Shown here piece by piece: positions 17,778 to 26,708 of a stretch of DNA of 64,000 nt. The notes under the pieces are model-generated. The model was not told the origin of the DNA, did not search any database, and worked only from the letters and a program-made list of their open reading frames with translations. Origin of the DNA: Bacillus_AB infantis_B (GTDB taxonomy: Bacteria; Bacillota; Bacilli; Bacillales; Cytobacillaceae); assembly GCF_008180445.1 (NCBI RefSeq), contig NZ_VTER01000007.1, positions 62,001 through 126,000 of the forward strand, written 5' to 3'. Both the position numbers and the translations under genes were made by a program. Positions within the stretch are counted from its first letter, which is position 1, and each line of letters begins with the position of its first letter.

Positions 17778-20024
17778 ATGAGTAAAATGCGCGTCTATGA
17801 ATATGCAAAGAAATTCAATATTTCAAGCAAAGACGTTATAACAAAATTGAAAGACATGAACGTGGAAGTTTCAAACCATATGACAACGATTGAAAACGAT
17901 GCTGTTAAAAAGCTGGATGAAATTTTCGGCAAAAAGGCCGACACCAAACCAGCCAGACCTAATCAGTCAGCCGGAAATCAAAAGCCGCAGCAGAATAGCC
18001 AGCCAAGGCCAAAAGCTTCAGGCGAGCAGAACAGCAACAGCGGCAGCCGCGACAAAGCAAGGCCATCTGCACCGGCAAACCGTTCAGGCGGCGGCAATCA
18101 ATCCAAGTCATTTGGAAACAATAACAACAATAACAGCAGCCGCGGCAATAACAACAACAACCGCAATAAGAACAACAACAATAACAATAATAAAAACCGC
18201 AACAACCGCAATAACCAGAATAAAGGGAAGCAGCATACAAACCATGCTCCTCAGCCCCGCAAAGAAAAAGAACTTCCGGCTAAAATCACCTTCAGTGATT
18301 CATTGACTGTTGCGGAGCTCGCTAAAAAGCTTCACCGTGAACCTTCAGAAATCATCAAAAAGCTCTTTATGCTTGGCGTAATGGCTACGATCAACCAGGA
18401 TCTTGACAAAGATGCCATCGAGCTGATTGCCGGTGAATACGGCGTGGAAGTTGAGGAAGAGATCCTCATCGATACAACGGACCTTGAGGTTTACTTCACA
18501 GAAGATGAAAGTGCTGAACTGTCTGAAAGGCCGTCTGTCGTAACGATCATGGGCCACGTTGACCATGGTAAAACGACTCTTCTTGACAGCATCAGGAACA
18601 CAAAGGTGACTGCAGGCGAGGCTGGCGGAATCACCCAGCATATCGGTGCTTATCAGGTAGAAGAAAACGGCAAGAAGATCACTTTCCTTGATACACCGGG
18701 ACACGCCGCGTTTACGACTATGCGTGCCCGTGGAGCAAAGATCACGGATATTACGATCCTGGTTGTTGCAGCTGACGACGGAGTTATGCCTCAGACTGTA
18801 GAAGCAATCAACCATGCAAAGGCAGCCGAGGTGCCGATCATCGTTGCCGTCAACAAAATGGATAAGCCTGCTGCCAATCCTGACCGCGTGATGCAGGAAC
18901 TGACAGAGCACGGACTTGTGCCTGAAGCATGGGGCGGAGAAACGATCTTTGTTCCGCTTTCAGCTTTGACAGGTGATGGAATCGATTCCTTGCTTGAGAT
19001 GATCCTTCTTGTCAGCGAAGTTGAAGAATACAAAGCCAACCCTGACCGCAATGCAGTCGGAACGGTCATTGAAGCACAGCTTGACAAAGGCAGGGGTTCA
19101 GTTGCCACCCTTCTTGTCCAGAATGGAACACTTAAGGTCGGCGATCCAATCGTAGTCGGCACGACGTTTGGACGTGTGCGTGCAATGGTCAATGACCTTG
19201 GCCGCCGCGTCAAAGAAGCAGGTCCATCCACACCGGTTGAAATCACCGGTCTGAATGATGTGCCGCTTGCAGGCGACCGCTTTGTCGTATTCAAGGATGA
19301 GAAAACAGCCCGCCAGGTCGGCGAAGTGCGTTCACAGCAGGCGATCCAGGCCCAGAGAAGCGAAAAGACGCGCGTCAGCCTTGATAACTTGTTTGAACAT
19401 ATGAAACAAGGGGAAATGAAAGATCTAAACATCATTATCAAAGCGGATGTTCAAGGGTCCGCCGAGGCGCTTGCAGCTGCTTTGAATAAGATAGATGTTG
19501 AAGGCGTCAATGTAAGGATCATTCATACAGCAGTCGGTGCGATCAATGAATCAGACATCACCCTTGCCGCTGCTTCAAATGCCATTGTCATCGGCTTTAA
19601 CGTAAGGCCTGATAATAATGCGAAGCGTGCAGCAGATACTGAGGAAGTGGATGTTCGCCTTCACAGGATCATCTACAAAGTGATCGACGAGATCGAATCA
19701 GCCATGAAAGGCATGCTTGATCCTGAATTCGAAGAGAAAGTCATCGGCCAGGCGGAGATCCGCCAAACCTTTAAGGTATCAAAGGTTGGAACGATTGCCG
19801 GCTCCTATGTTACAGATGGGAAAATCACACGTGACAGCGGCATCCGCCTCATCCGTGACGGAGTGGTCATTTTTGAAGGCGAAATCGATGCCCTCAAACG
19901 CTTTAAGGATGATGCTAAAGAAGTCAGCCAGGGCTATGAGTGCGGGATTACCATCAAAAACTTCAATGATGTAAAAGAAGGCGACGTTGTCGAAGCATAT
20001 ATCATGGAAGAAGTGGAACGTTAA
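17778..20024 (+). CDS. infB: Translation initiation factor IF-2
   Basis: GTPase that delivers initiator fMet-tRNA to the 30S subunit and promotes subunit joining. The 748 aa contain an N-terminal IF2_N motif (RVYEYAKKFNISSKDVI), a long polar linker with an extreme Asn-rich stretch (about residues 113-153), a second IF2_N repeat, the G domain with GHVDHGKTT (from G259), DTPGHAAF and NKMD, and the C-terminal fMet-tRNA-binding domains. The start follows GGGGGTG. The ylxP start overlaps the stop by one base. Confidence 0.98.
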   Translation: MSKMRVYEYAKKFNISSKDVITKLKDMNVEVSNHMTTIENDAVKKLDEIFGKKADTKPARPNQSAGNQKPQQNSQPRPKASGEQNSNSGSRDKARPSAPANRSGGGNQSKSFGNNNNNNSSRGNNNNNRNKNNNNNNNKNRNNRNNQNKGKQHTNHAPQPRKEKELPAKITFSDSLTVAELAKKLHREPSEIIKKLFMLGVMATINQDLDKDAIELIAGEYGVEVEEEILIDTTDLEVYFTEDESAELSERPSVVTIMGHVDHGKTTLLDSIRNTKVTAGEAGGITQHIGAYQVEENGKKITFLDTPGHAAFTTMRARGAKITDITILVVAADDGVMPQTVEAINHAKAAEVPIIVAVNKMDKPAANPDRVMQELTEHGLVPEAWGGETIFVPLSALTGDGIDSLLEMILLVSEVEEYKANPDRNAVGTVIEAQLDKGRGSVATLLVQNGTLKVGDPIVVGTTFGRVRAMVNDLGRRVKEAGPSTPVEITGLNDVPLAGDRFVVFKDEKTARQVGEVRSQQAIQAQRSEKTRVSLDNLFEHMKQGEMKDLNIIIKADVQGSAEALAAALNKIDVEGVNVRIIHTAVGAINESDITLAAASNAIVIGFNVRPDNNAKRAADTEEVDVRLHRIIYKVIDEIESAMKGMLDPEFEEKVIGQAEIRQTFKVSKVGTIAGSYVTDGKITRDSGIRLIRDGVVIFEGEIDALKRFKDDAKEVSQGYECGITIKNFNDVKEGDVVEAYIMEEVER

Positions 20025-20305
20025 TGGTAGTTGGCCTTGCAGCCTGCGAATGCATGATTTATGATGCACATTCTTTAAAAGAAAAAAGGGCCGTTCTGCA
20101 GCGGATCATCATGCGGCTCAGGCAGAGGCATAATCTGTCTGTTGCCGAAGTTGATTTCCAGGATACGTGGCAGAGGACCAAAATTGCCGTTGCGGCAGTT
20201 GCTTCTGCCCGTGTCTCCGCTGAAGCGGAGCTGCAGAACGCTCTCAAGCTAATCGATTCGTTCCCGGAAATAGAACGGACAATCACAGATATAGAGTGGC
20301 TTTAA
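20024..20305 (+). CDS. ylxP: YlxP, DUF503 family protein
   Basis: 93-aa conserved protein of the DUF503 family, always found between infB and rbfA in Bacillales. The motif HSLKEKRAVLQRIIMRLRQRHNLSVAEV and the ferredoxin-like length identify it. It is suspected to act in ribosome assembly from its neighbours; no residue gives a catalytic function. ATG 20024 shares a base with the infB stop. Confidence 0.92.
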   Translation: MVVGLAACECMIYDAHSLKEKRAVLQRIIMRLRQRHNLSVAEVDFQDTWQRTKIAVAAVASARVSAEAELQNALKLIDSFPEIERTITDIEWL

Positions 20306-20319
20306 CAAGAGGTGATCAT

Positions 20320-20691
20320 ATGAGCCATAGAGCAAACAGAGTTGGAGAACAAATGAAGAAAGAGCTTGGCGAGATCATTGGCCGAAAGATCAAGGATCCC
20401 CGCATTGGCTTTGTGACTGTAACTGATGTTGCTGTTACCGGAGACCTGCAGCAGGCAACCGTATATATCTCGGTTCTCGGCGACGAAGAGAAAAGGGAAA
20501 ACACGCTTAAAGGACTTGCCAAAGCAAAAGGGTTCATCCGTTCAGAAATTGGACAGCGCATCCGTCTTCGCAAAACACCTGAAATCATCTTTGAGTTTGA
20601 TGAATCAATCGATTATGGAAATCGCATTGACACACTTCTTCATAAAATACAGGAAGAAGGCCAATCTAAAGAAGAACAGGATAAAGAATAA
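20320..20691 (+). CDS. rbfA: Ribosome-binding factor A
   Basis: KH-like protein that helps mature the 5' end of 16S rRNA and the 30S subunit, important in the cold. The start MSHRANRVGEQMKKEL at ATG 20320 follows AGAGGTGAT and matches the family. The frame is open further upstream to 20296, but that part overlaps ylxP and has no ribosome binding site. Length is 123 aa. The core KDPRIGFVTVT and RLRKTPEIIFEFD are clear. A terminator follows, ending the rimP operon. Confidence 0.96.
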   Translation: MSHRANRVGEQMKKELGEIIGRKIKDPRIGFVTVTDVAVTGDLQQATVYISVLGDEEKRENTLKGLAKAKGFIRSEIGQRIRLRKTPEIIFEFDESIDYGNRIDTLLHKIQEEGQSKEEQDKE

Positions 20692-20700
20692 GCTTCCGGA

Positions 20701-20730
20701 AAAGGATAGACTCTGGTCTATCCTTTTTTT
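20701..20730 (+). terminator. Intrinsic terminator after rbfA
   Basis: AAAGGATAGAC (20701-20711) pairs perfectly with GTCTATCCTTT (20716-20726) around TCTG, then TTTT. Confidence 0.88.
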
Positions 20731-20782
20731 GGCTGCCCAGGCCGGGGAGCCGGCGTACATACAGTAATGGAGGGGTATGGAA

Positions 20783-21700
20783 ATGGAAGGAATCATACCG
20801 TTATTTAAACCTAAAGGGATGACATCCCATGATTGTGTATTCAAGCTCCGCAAAATCCTGAGGATGAAAAGGATCGGCCACACCGGCACACTTGATCCGG
20901 ATGTGACGGGAGTCCTTCCCATCTGCATTGGCAGGGCCACAAAAGTTGCGGAATATATCACAGATGCCGGTAAGGCTTATGAGGGCGAAGTCACACTCGG
21001 CTTTTCCACATCAACAGAAGACGCATCTGGTGAAAAAATAGAAGAAAAACCTGTTGCCGGTAGAATTGCAAGAGCACAAGTCCTCGATGTCCTTGAGAAT
21101 CTGAAGGGTGAGATCACACAGACGCCGCCTATGTACTCTGCTGTAAAGGTGAATGGCAAAAGGCTTTATGAATATGCCAGAAAAGGAATCGTGGTAGAGA
21201 GGCCGACACGAAAGGTCAGCATCTACTCAATCGAGCTGCTGAGCGGGGAGCAGGAATTCGAAGGGCCCTATCCTTCTTTCCGCTTCCGGGTCGAATGCAG
21301 CAAAGGGACTTACATCCGTACGCTTGCTGTGATGATCGGAGAAGCCCTCGGTTATCCTGCCCATATGTCTGACCTTGAAAGAATCCGCTCTGCCTCTTTT
21401 GAGAAAGAGGAGTGCCTGACATTCGAAGAGATTGAAGCTCTTCAGGAAAGCGGGGAGCTTGCGGCAAAAATCAGGCCGCTCGAAGAGGGGATTTCTCATT
21501 TGCCGAAATACACGATTAGTGATACAGTTGCAGAGAAAGTAAAAAATGGAGCACTTCTGGATATACCGGATTTCCTGGAGGCAGAAACAGGCCCGATTGT
21601 CGTCCAGACAGAGGCAGGGACTGCCCTGGCCATCTATCTTCACCATCCGGCAAAGCCCGGCCTTATGAAGCCGTCCAAAGTGCTTAGAAACGAAGCATAG
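20783..21700 (+). CDS. truB: tRNA pseudouridine(55) synthase
   Basis: Converts U55 in the T-loop of tRNAs to pseudouridine. The active-site motif GHTGTLDPDVTG holds the catalytic Asp (D38). KPKGMTSHD, YSAVKVNGKRLYEYAR and RVECSKGTYIRTL are standard TruB blocks, with a PUA-like C-terminal domain. ATG 20783 is preferred to ATG 20777 because ATGGAGGGG (20767-20775) is then properly spaced; this gives 305 aa. ribF follows 32 bp later. Confidence 0.96.
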   Translation: MEGIIPLFKPKGMTSHDCVFKLRKILRMKRIGHTGTLDPDVTGVLPICIGRATKVAEYITDAGKAYEGEVTLGFSTSTEDASGEKIEEKPVAGRIARAQVLDVLENLKGEITQTPPMYSAVKVNGKRLYEYARKGIVVERPTRKVSIYSIELLSGEQEFEGPYPSFRFRVECSKGTYIRTLAVMIGEALGYPAHMSDLERIRSASFEKEECLTFEEIEALQESGELAAKIRPLEEGISHLPKYTISDTVAEKVKNGALLDIPDFLEAETGPIVVQTEAGTALAIYLHHPAKPGLMKPSKVLRNEA

Positions 21701-21732
21701 TATCCAGCAATAGAAAAAGGTGAGTATCATCA

Positions 21733-22689
21733 ATGGAAGTCATTGCTATTAAACATCCCCATCAATTTGCCAGAACGGATTTTCCCGGGCTGTCCATGGC
21801 CCTGGGTTATTTTGACGGGGTTCATCTCGGACATCAGAAAGTCATTCTTGAAGCGAAAAAAGCGGCAGAGCAAAAAGGGCTGAAAAGCGCAGTCATGACC
21901 TTTGATCCCCACCCTTCTGTCGTACTGGGGAAAAGCGTGCAGCATATAGAGTATATAACGCCTCTTGAAGATAAAATCAAAGAGATAGAAAAGCTTGGCG
22001 CCGATTATTTATTTGTCGTCGAATTCAGCAGCAGCTTTGCCAGTCTGCTTCCGCAGGAGTTTGCAGACCAATATCTGATCGGCCTCAATGCCAGGCATAT
22101 AGTGGCTGGTTTTGATTACAGCTATGGCAGGATGGGCAAAGGCACGATGGAGACCCTTCCGTTTCATTCAAGGGAAGAATTTACATACACTGTGGTCGAC
22201 AAGCTCACAGACGGCTCGGAAAAAATCAGTTCTACCCTCATACGCCAGAAAATCAGAGAGGGGCATACAGAAGAACTTCCGGGACTGCTGGGCAGATATT
22301 ATACCACGCGCGGCACTGTCATCCATGGAGATAAGCGGGGCAGGACGATCGGCTTTCCAACCGCAAACATCGACATCGGAACCAGTTATATCTATCCGCC
22401 TACAGGGGTGTATGCCGCCAGGATGCGCGTTGATGGCAGCTGGGCAGAAGGCGTCTGCAATGTCGGCTATAAACCGACATTCAATAAGCCGGCTGCCGAC
22501 CGGCCCTCAATAGAGGTCCACCTCTTCGATTTCAGCAGGGAAATTTACGGCTCTGAAGTAGAAATAGAATGGCACCGCTATTTGCGTTCAGAAAGGAAGT
22601 TCTCAGGCGTAGATGAACTGGTTGCCCAAATTTCGAGGGATAAAGACGCAGCTGTCGGCTACTTTGAAAATAATGAAGGTTTAACTTGA
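21733..22689 (+). CDS. ribF: Bifunctional riboflavin kinase/FAD synthetase
   Basis: Makes FMN from riboflavin and then FAD (318 aa; called ribC in B. subtilis). The N-terminal nucleotidyltransferase domain shows GYFDGVHLGHQKV and VVGFDY-like HIVAGFDYSYGRMGKG. The C-terminal kinase domain shows GDKRGRTIGFPTANI and PPTGVYAARM. The start follows AAAGGTGAG. The stop overlaps the -35 element of the rpsO promoter. Confidence 0.97.
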   Translation: MEVIAIKHPHQFARTDFPGLSMALGYFDGVHLGHQKVILEAKKAAEQKGLKSAVMTFDPHPSVVLGKSVQHIEYITPLEDKIKEIEKLGADYLFVVEFSSSFASLLPQEFADQYLIGLNARHIVAGFDYSYGRMGKGTMETLPFHSREEFTYTVVDKLTDGSEKISSTLIRQKIREGHTEELPGLLGRYYTTRGTVIHGDKRGRTIGFPTANIDIGTSYIYPPTGVYAARMRVDGSWAEGVCNVGYKPTFNKPAADRPSIEVHLFDFSREIYGSEVEIEWHRYLRSERKFSGVDELVAQISRDKDAAVGYFENNEGLT

Positions 22690-22714
22690 TTTTTGTCCTG
22701 AAAAGCTGTATTCT
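22686..22714 (+). promoter_or_regulatory. SigA promoter for rpsO
   Basis: TTGATT (22686-22691), 17-bp spacer, TATTCT (22709-22714). The -35 overlaps the ribF stop codon. The resulting leader is about 85 nt. Confidence 0.65.
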
Positions 22715-22747
22715 TATAAACGTACCAAAAATAAGAACCTTTGCTTG

Positions 22748-22779
22748 GCAAGTCGAGTCACCGACGCTTGCTCAGTGAC
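22748..22779 (+). promoter_or_regulatory. Putative S15-responsive rpsO leader (pseudoknot-like)
   Basis: Two interleaved 5-bp pairings are possible: GCAAG (22748-22752) with CTTGC (22767-22771), and GTCAC (22757-22761) with GTGAC (22775-22779). Crossing pairs of this kind would make an H-type pseudoknot 15 nt before the ribosome binding site. S15 is known to autoregulate rpsO through mRNA leader structures in several bacteria. Direct relation to those is inferred. Confidence 0.45.
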
Positions 22780-22807
22780 AGGGGATAAACATTAGGAGGT
22801 GAACAGG

Positions 22808-23077
22808 ATGGCAATCACTCAAGAACGTAAAAATGAACTGATCAATGAGTACAAAACTCATGAGAACGATACTGGATCTCCAGAAGTTCAAATCGCTGTC
22901 CTTACAGAATCAATCAACAACTTAAACGATCACTTACGCACTCACAAGAAAGACCACCATTCACGCCGCGGTCTTCTTAAGATGGTAGGTAGACGCCGTA
23001 ACCTATTGACTTACCTGCGTAACAAGGATGTTACCCGTTACCGTGAGTTAATCACTAAGCTTGGTTTACGCCGATAG
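22808..23077 (+). CDS. rpsO: 30S ribosomal protein S15
   Basis: Primary 16S rRNA-binding protein of the platform, 89 aa. The motifs HENDTGSPEVQIAVLTE and HHSRRGLLKMVGRRR are diagnostic. ATG 22808 follows a perfect AGGAGGTG (22794-22801); the in-frame GTG at 22799 lies inside that site. It is monocistronic by appearance, with its own promoter and terminator. Confidence 0.98.
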   Translation: MAITQERKNELINEYKTHENDTGSPEVQIAVLTESINNLNDHLRTHKKDHHSRRGLLKMVGRRRNLLTYLRNKDVTRYRELITKLGLRR

Positions 23078-23082
23078 TATTG

Positions 23083-23108
23083 AAAGCGGGATTTTTTCCC
23101 GCTTTTTT
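23083..23108 (+). terminator. Intrinsic terminator after rpsO
   Basis: AAAGCGGG (23083-23090) pairs with CCCGCTTT (23098-23105), followed by TTT. Confidence 0.88.
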
Positions 23109-23130
23109 ATCGTCTTTAAGTGATATTTCA

Positions 23131-23163
23131 GAAAGCCGGCTTATAAAAAAGCAGGCTTTCCTT
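23131..23163 (+). other. Second hairpin in the rpsO-pnp gap
   Basis: GAAAGCC-GCTT pairs with AAGC-GGCTTTC (23131-23160) with one internal mismatch. The following CTT is a weak T tract. It may be a backup terminator or a processing site ahead of pnp. Confidence 0.5.
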
Positions 23164-23172
23164 ATACATAGA

Positions 23173-23202
23173 TTGATTTTTTACATAGAAATTGTGCATA
23201 CT
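23173..23202 (+). promoter_or_regulatory. Possible promoter for pnp
   Basis: TTGATT (23173-23178), 18-bp spacer, CATACT (23197-23202). A leader of about 105 nt would precede pnp. The -10 is a moderate match. Confidence 0.4.
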
Positions 23203-23315
23203 AAATACAACTATGTCTTTTTTTGATTTATAAAAGAATTTTACGATGGTTTAGGCTAATACAATAATTCGCTAAACCTCTAAAAAGTTTACACGCAGAG
23301 AGGGGTTTATAAGCA

Positions 23316-25436
23316 ATGGGACAAGATAAGAAGATTTATTCCTTGGACTGGGCCGGACGTACGCTTACAGTGGAAATCGGGCAGCTTGCAAAGCAGGCCA
23401 ATGGAGCAGCGCTGATCCGTTATGGAGATACAGCAGTCCTCAGTACAGCAACAGCATCAAAAGAGCCAAAAAACCTTGACTTTTTCCCGCTGACAGTCAA
23501 TTACGAAGAACGCTTGTATGCAGTTGGAAAAATACCTGGAGGCTTCATTAAACGTGAAGGCCGCCCAAGTGAAAAGGCCATTCTGGCCAGCCGCCTGATC
23601 GACAGGCCGATCCGCCCGCTGTTTGCTGACGGTTTCCGAAATGAAGTACAGGTTGTAAGCATGGTAATGAGCGTTGACCAGGACTGTTCATCCGAGATGG
23701 CCGCTATGTTTGGCTCATCTTTGGCACTGAGCGTTTCTGATATTCCTTTTGGAGGCCCGATTGCAGGGGTGACAGTAGGAAGAATCAATAATGAATTTGT
23801 CATCAACCCGACAGTTGAACAGCAGAACGGGAGCGATATGCATCTTGTTGTAGCCGGGACAAAGGATGCCATCAACATGGTTGAGGCCGGTGCGGATGAA
23901 GTGCCGGAAGAAACGATGCTTGAAGCCATCATGTTCGGCCATAACGAAATCAAGCGCCTCATTTCCTTCCAGGAACAGATTGTTTCTGAAGTTGGAAAAG
24001 AAAAAACCGAAATTAAATTATACGAAATTGATGCAGACATCGAATCCCGGGTTCGTGAAATTGCTGAAAAAGATATGGTTTCAGCCATTCAGGTGCAGGA
24101 GAAACATGCCCGTGAAGCTGCCATTAAAACAGTGAAAGATGCTGTATTGGCACAATACGAAGAGCAGGAAGCAGACGAAGATACCATCAAACAGGTGAAA
24201 AAGGTGCTAGACAAGCTTGTCAAAGCCGAAGTCCGCAGATTGATCACTGAAGACAAAGTTCGCCCGGACGGCCGCGGACTTGACATAATCCGTCCGCTGT
24301 CATCTGAAACAGGCCTGCTGCCCCGCACACACGGTTCAGGGCTGTTTACAAGGGGCCAGACCCAGGCTCTGAGCATCTGTACGCTTGGCGCACTCGGAGA
24401 TGTCCAGATCCTTGACGGCCTTGGCATCGAAGAAGAAAAACGCTTTATGCACCACTATAATTTCCCTAACTTCAGCGTAGGGGAAACAGGGCCGATGAGA
24501 GGTCCGGGCCGCCGTGAAATCGGGCATGGAGCTCTTGGTGAGCGCGCTCTTGAACCGGTTATCCCGAATGAAAAGGATTTCCCTTACACGGTCCGCCTTG
24601 TTTCAGAGGTTCTTGAATCAAACGGCTCCACTTCCCAGGCCAGCATCTGTGCGAGCACACTTGCGATGATGGATGCGGGTGTTCCGATTAAAGCTCCAGT
24701 TGCAGGAATCGCGATGGGCCTTATTAAGTCAGGAGAGCATTACTCAATCCTTACTGACATCCAGGGAATGGAAGACCATCTTGGAGACATGGACTTCAAG
24801 GTGGCTGGTACATCGAAAGGTGTGACCGCTCTGCAAATGGATATCAAGATTGAAGGGCTTTCCCGTGAAATCCTTGAAGAAGCACTTCAGCAGGCCAAGA
24901 AAGGCCGGATGCAGATCCTTGATTCTATGCTTGCGACAATTGCAGAGCCGAAGAAAGAGCTTTCCAAGTATGCGCCTAAGATTCTTACAATGTCGATCAA
25001 CCCGGACAAGATCCGCGATGTTATCGGGCCAAGCGGGAAGCAGATCAATAAAATCATTGAAGAAACCGGCGTAAAAATTGATATTGAGCAGGATGGAACT
25101 GTCTTCATTTCTTCCATAGACCAGGAAATGAACGACAAAGCCAAGAAAATCATCGAAGACATCGTCCGTGAAGTTGAAGTCGGCCAGATGTACCTTGGCA
25201 AAGTCAAAAGAATTGAAAAGTTCGGAGCATTCGTTGAGATCTTCAATGGAAAAGACGGACTTGTGCATATTTCCGAACTCGCCGAAGAGCGTGTAGGCAA
25301 AGTGGAAGACGTCCTGTCACTGGGAGACGAGCTGCTTGTCAAGGTTACAGAAATCGACAGGCAGGGCAGAGTCAACCTTTCCCGCAAAGCAGTTCTTAAG
25401 GAACAGCGCGAAAAGCAGGAGAAGGCACAGGATTAA
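23316..25436 (+). CDS. pnp: Polyribonucleotide nucleotidyltransferase (PNPase)
   Basis: Phosphorolytic 3'-5' exoribonuclease, partner of RNase Y in the Bacillus degradosome; rny is also in this window. The 706 aa contain two RNase PH cores, an all-alpha linker, and C-terminal KH (IGPSGKQINKIIEETG) and S1 (YLGKVKRIEKFGAFVEIF) domains. The catalytic region includes FTRGQTQALS and the DxxxD-type LGDMDFKVAG. The start follows GAGAGGGG. Confidence 0.98.
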   Translation: MGQDKKIYSLDWAGRTLTVEIGQLAKQANGAALIRYGDTAVLSTATASKEPKNLDFFPLTVNYEERLYAVGKIPGGFIKREGRPSEKAILASRLIDRPIRPLFADGFRNEVQVVSMVMSVDQDCSSEMAAMFGSSLALSVSDIPFGGPIAGVTVGRINNEFVINPTVEQQNGSDMHLVVAGTKDAINMVEAGADEVPEETMLEAIMFGHNEIKRLISFQEQIVSEVGKEKTEIKLYEIDADIESRVREIAEKDMVSAIQVQEKHAREAAIKTVKDAVLAQYEEQEADEDTIKQVKKVLDKLVKAEVRRLITEDKVRPDGRGLDIIRPLSSETGLLPRTHGSGLFTRGQTQALSICTLGALGDVQILDGLGIEEEKRFMHHYNFPNFSVGETGPMRGPGRREIGHGALGERALEPVIPNEKDFPYTVRLVSEVLESNGSTSQASICASTLAMMDAGVPIKAPVAGIAMGLIKSGEHYSILTDIQGMEDHLGDMDFKVAGTSKGVTALQMDIKIEGLSREILEEALQQAKKGRMQILDSMLATIAEPKKELSKYAPKILTMSINPDKIRDVIGPSGKQINKIIEETGVKIDIEQDGTVFISSIDQEMNDKAKKIIEDIVREVEVGQMYLGKVKRIEKFGAFVEIFNGKDGLVHISELAEERVGKVEDVLSLGDELLVKVTEIDRQGRVNLSRKAVLKEQREKQEKAQD

Positions 25437-25532
25437 TTTTTACCGGTTCATCATAAGATGAAGGCTTGGCCGGCATGCAGGGGAACGCAGACGAATGCAG
25501 CTTCCCGCCGGCTTTGGCTGCAGCCGGATTTT

Positions 25533-25560
25533 AAAGCCAGGGACATCCCTGGCTTTTTCT
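25533..25560 (+). terminator. Intrinsic terminator after pnp
   Basis: AAAGCCAGGG (25533-25542) pairs perfectly with CCCTGGCTTT (25547-25556) around ACAT, then TTCT. Confidence 0.88.
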
Positions 25561-25661
25561 ATACATACAGAACCATGGCAAAGCAGCCCTCAGTATATTT
25601 CCAGCCGCTGTTCTACCCTGTCCACCCTTCACATAAAAATTAGTGAAGGAGGGCTGAGAAA

Positions 25662-26615
25662 ATGAAGAAATTAGCTGGTATGCTGCTGATCGGTGCTTTT
25701 TCGCTGATGCTGGTCAATAACCCTTTTACAGATCTTTATGTATCGCAGCTGAAAATGGAAAGCCTTGCTGTAACAGCAGAGTCAGATTCTCTTATACAAA
25801 GGATAGAGAAGGAATCTGAGAACTATTACATAGCTCCACAAGATGCCAGGATCGACCCGGTCTGGAAAGCTATACCCGGCTACAATGGGGTAAAGGTTGA
25901 TGTAGAGGCTTCTTATAAAAAAATGAAGGGCGAGAAGAAATTCGATCCCGATAAATTGGTGCTGGAGCAGATTGAACCGGAAAAGAAACTGGGTGATTTG
26001 CCTCCTGCCCCCATTTATAAAGGAAATCCCGACAAACCTATGGTATCTTTCATCATAAACGTTGCATGGGGAAATGAGTACTTATCGGGAATGCTTGCCA
26101 CTTTGAAGAAACATAAGGTAACAGCCACTTTTTTCCTTGAAGGAAGGTGGGTCCAGCAGAATCCTGAGCTTGCCAAGATGATTACAGAAGCAGGGCATGA
26201 AGCCGGGAATCATTCCTTTACCCATCCGGATATGAAAACCATATCCTCGGCCCGCATCAGGGAAGAGATTGAAAAGACCAACCAGGTCATTAAAGCAACA
26301 ACCGGACAGGAAGTCACCTGGTTTGCTCCCCCAAGCGGAAGCTACCGGGATGAAACAGTCCGGATTGCAGCCGAAAAGAAACTGAAGACGGTCATGTGGA
26401 GCCTCGATACAGTCGACTGGCGTAAGCCTTCCCCGGAAGAGCTGCTGAACAGAGTGGTCCCAAAGGTACATAATGGGGCAATCATTTTAATGCATCCAAC
26501 CGATTCTGCAGCTAAGTCACTCGACAGTATGATCACGCAAATCAAAGGAAAAGACTTTGAAATTGCCTCAGTTTCAAGATTGTTAAGCGAAGAGCGTATT
26601 ATGGATAAAAAGTGA
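25662..26615 (+). CDS. ylxY: YlxY, polysaccharide deacetylase-like sporulation protein
   Basis: 317-aa exported NodB-fold protein. An N-terminal signal or anchor (MKKLAGMLLIGAFSLMLV) precedes a linker and a NodB domain from about residue 127. The metal-binding HSFTH (184-188), DTVDW (249-253) and MHPT (H278) motifs are present. The usual first motif TFDDG is replaced by NVAWG (133-137), so the general-base and metal Asp residues are missing. It may bind rather than deacetylate peptidoglycan, or use altered chemistry. The gene is syntenic with B. subtilis ylxY between pnp and mlpA. The start follows AAGGAGGG. Confidence 0.9.
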   Translation: MKKLAGMLLIGAFSLMLVNNPFTDLYVSQLKMESLAVTAESDSLIQRIEKESENYYIAPQDARIDPVWKAIPGYNGVKVDVEASYKKMKGEKKFDPDKLVLEQIEPEKKLGDLPPAPIYKGNPDKPMVSFIINVAWGNEYLSGMLATLKKHKVTATFFLEGRWVQQNPELAKMITEAGHEAGNHSFTHPDMKTISSARIREEIEKTNQVIKATTGQEVTWFAPPSGSYRDETVRIAAEKKLKTVMWSLDTVDWRKPSPEELLNRVVPKVHNGAIILMHPTDSAAKSLDSMITQIKGKDFEIASVSRLLSEERIMDKK

Positions 26616-26630
26616 TAGATAAACAGGATT

Positions 26631-26660
26631 TTGGAAAAAATAACAATAATGAGCTATACT
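26631..26660 (+). promoter_or_regulatory. SigA promoter for mlpA
   Basis: TTGGAA (26631-26636), 18-bp spacer, TATACT (26655-26660), about 40 bp before the mlpA ribosome binding site. Confidence 0.6.
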
Positions 26661-26708
26661 AACTAAACCGCGCTAAATGCACCAGGATAGAGAACAGGAG
26701 GAGTTGCT

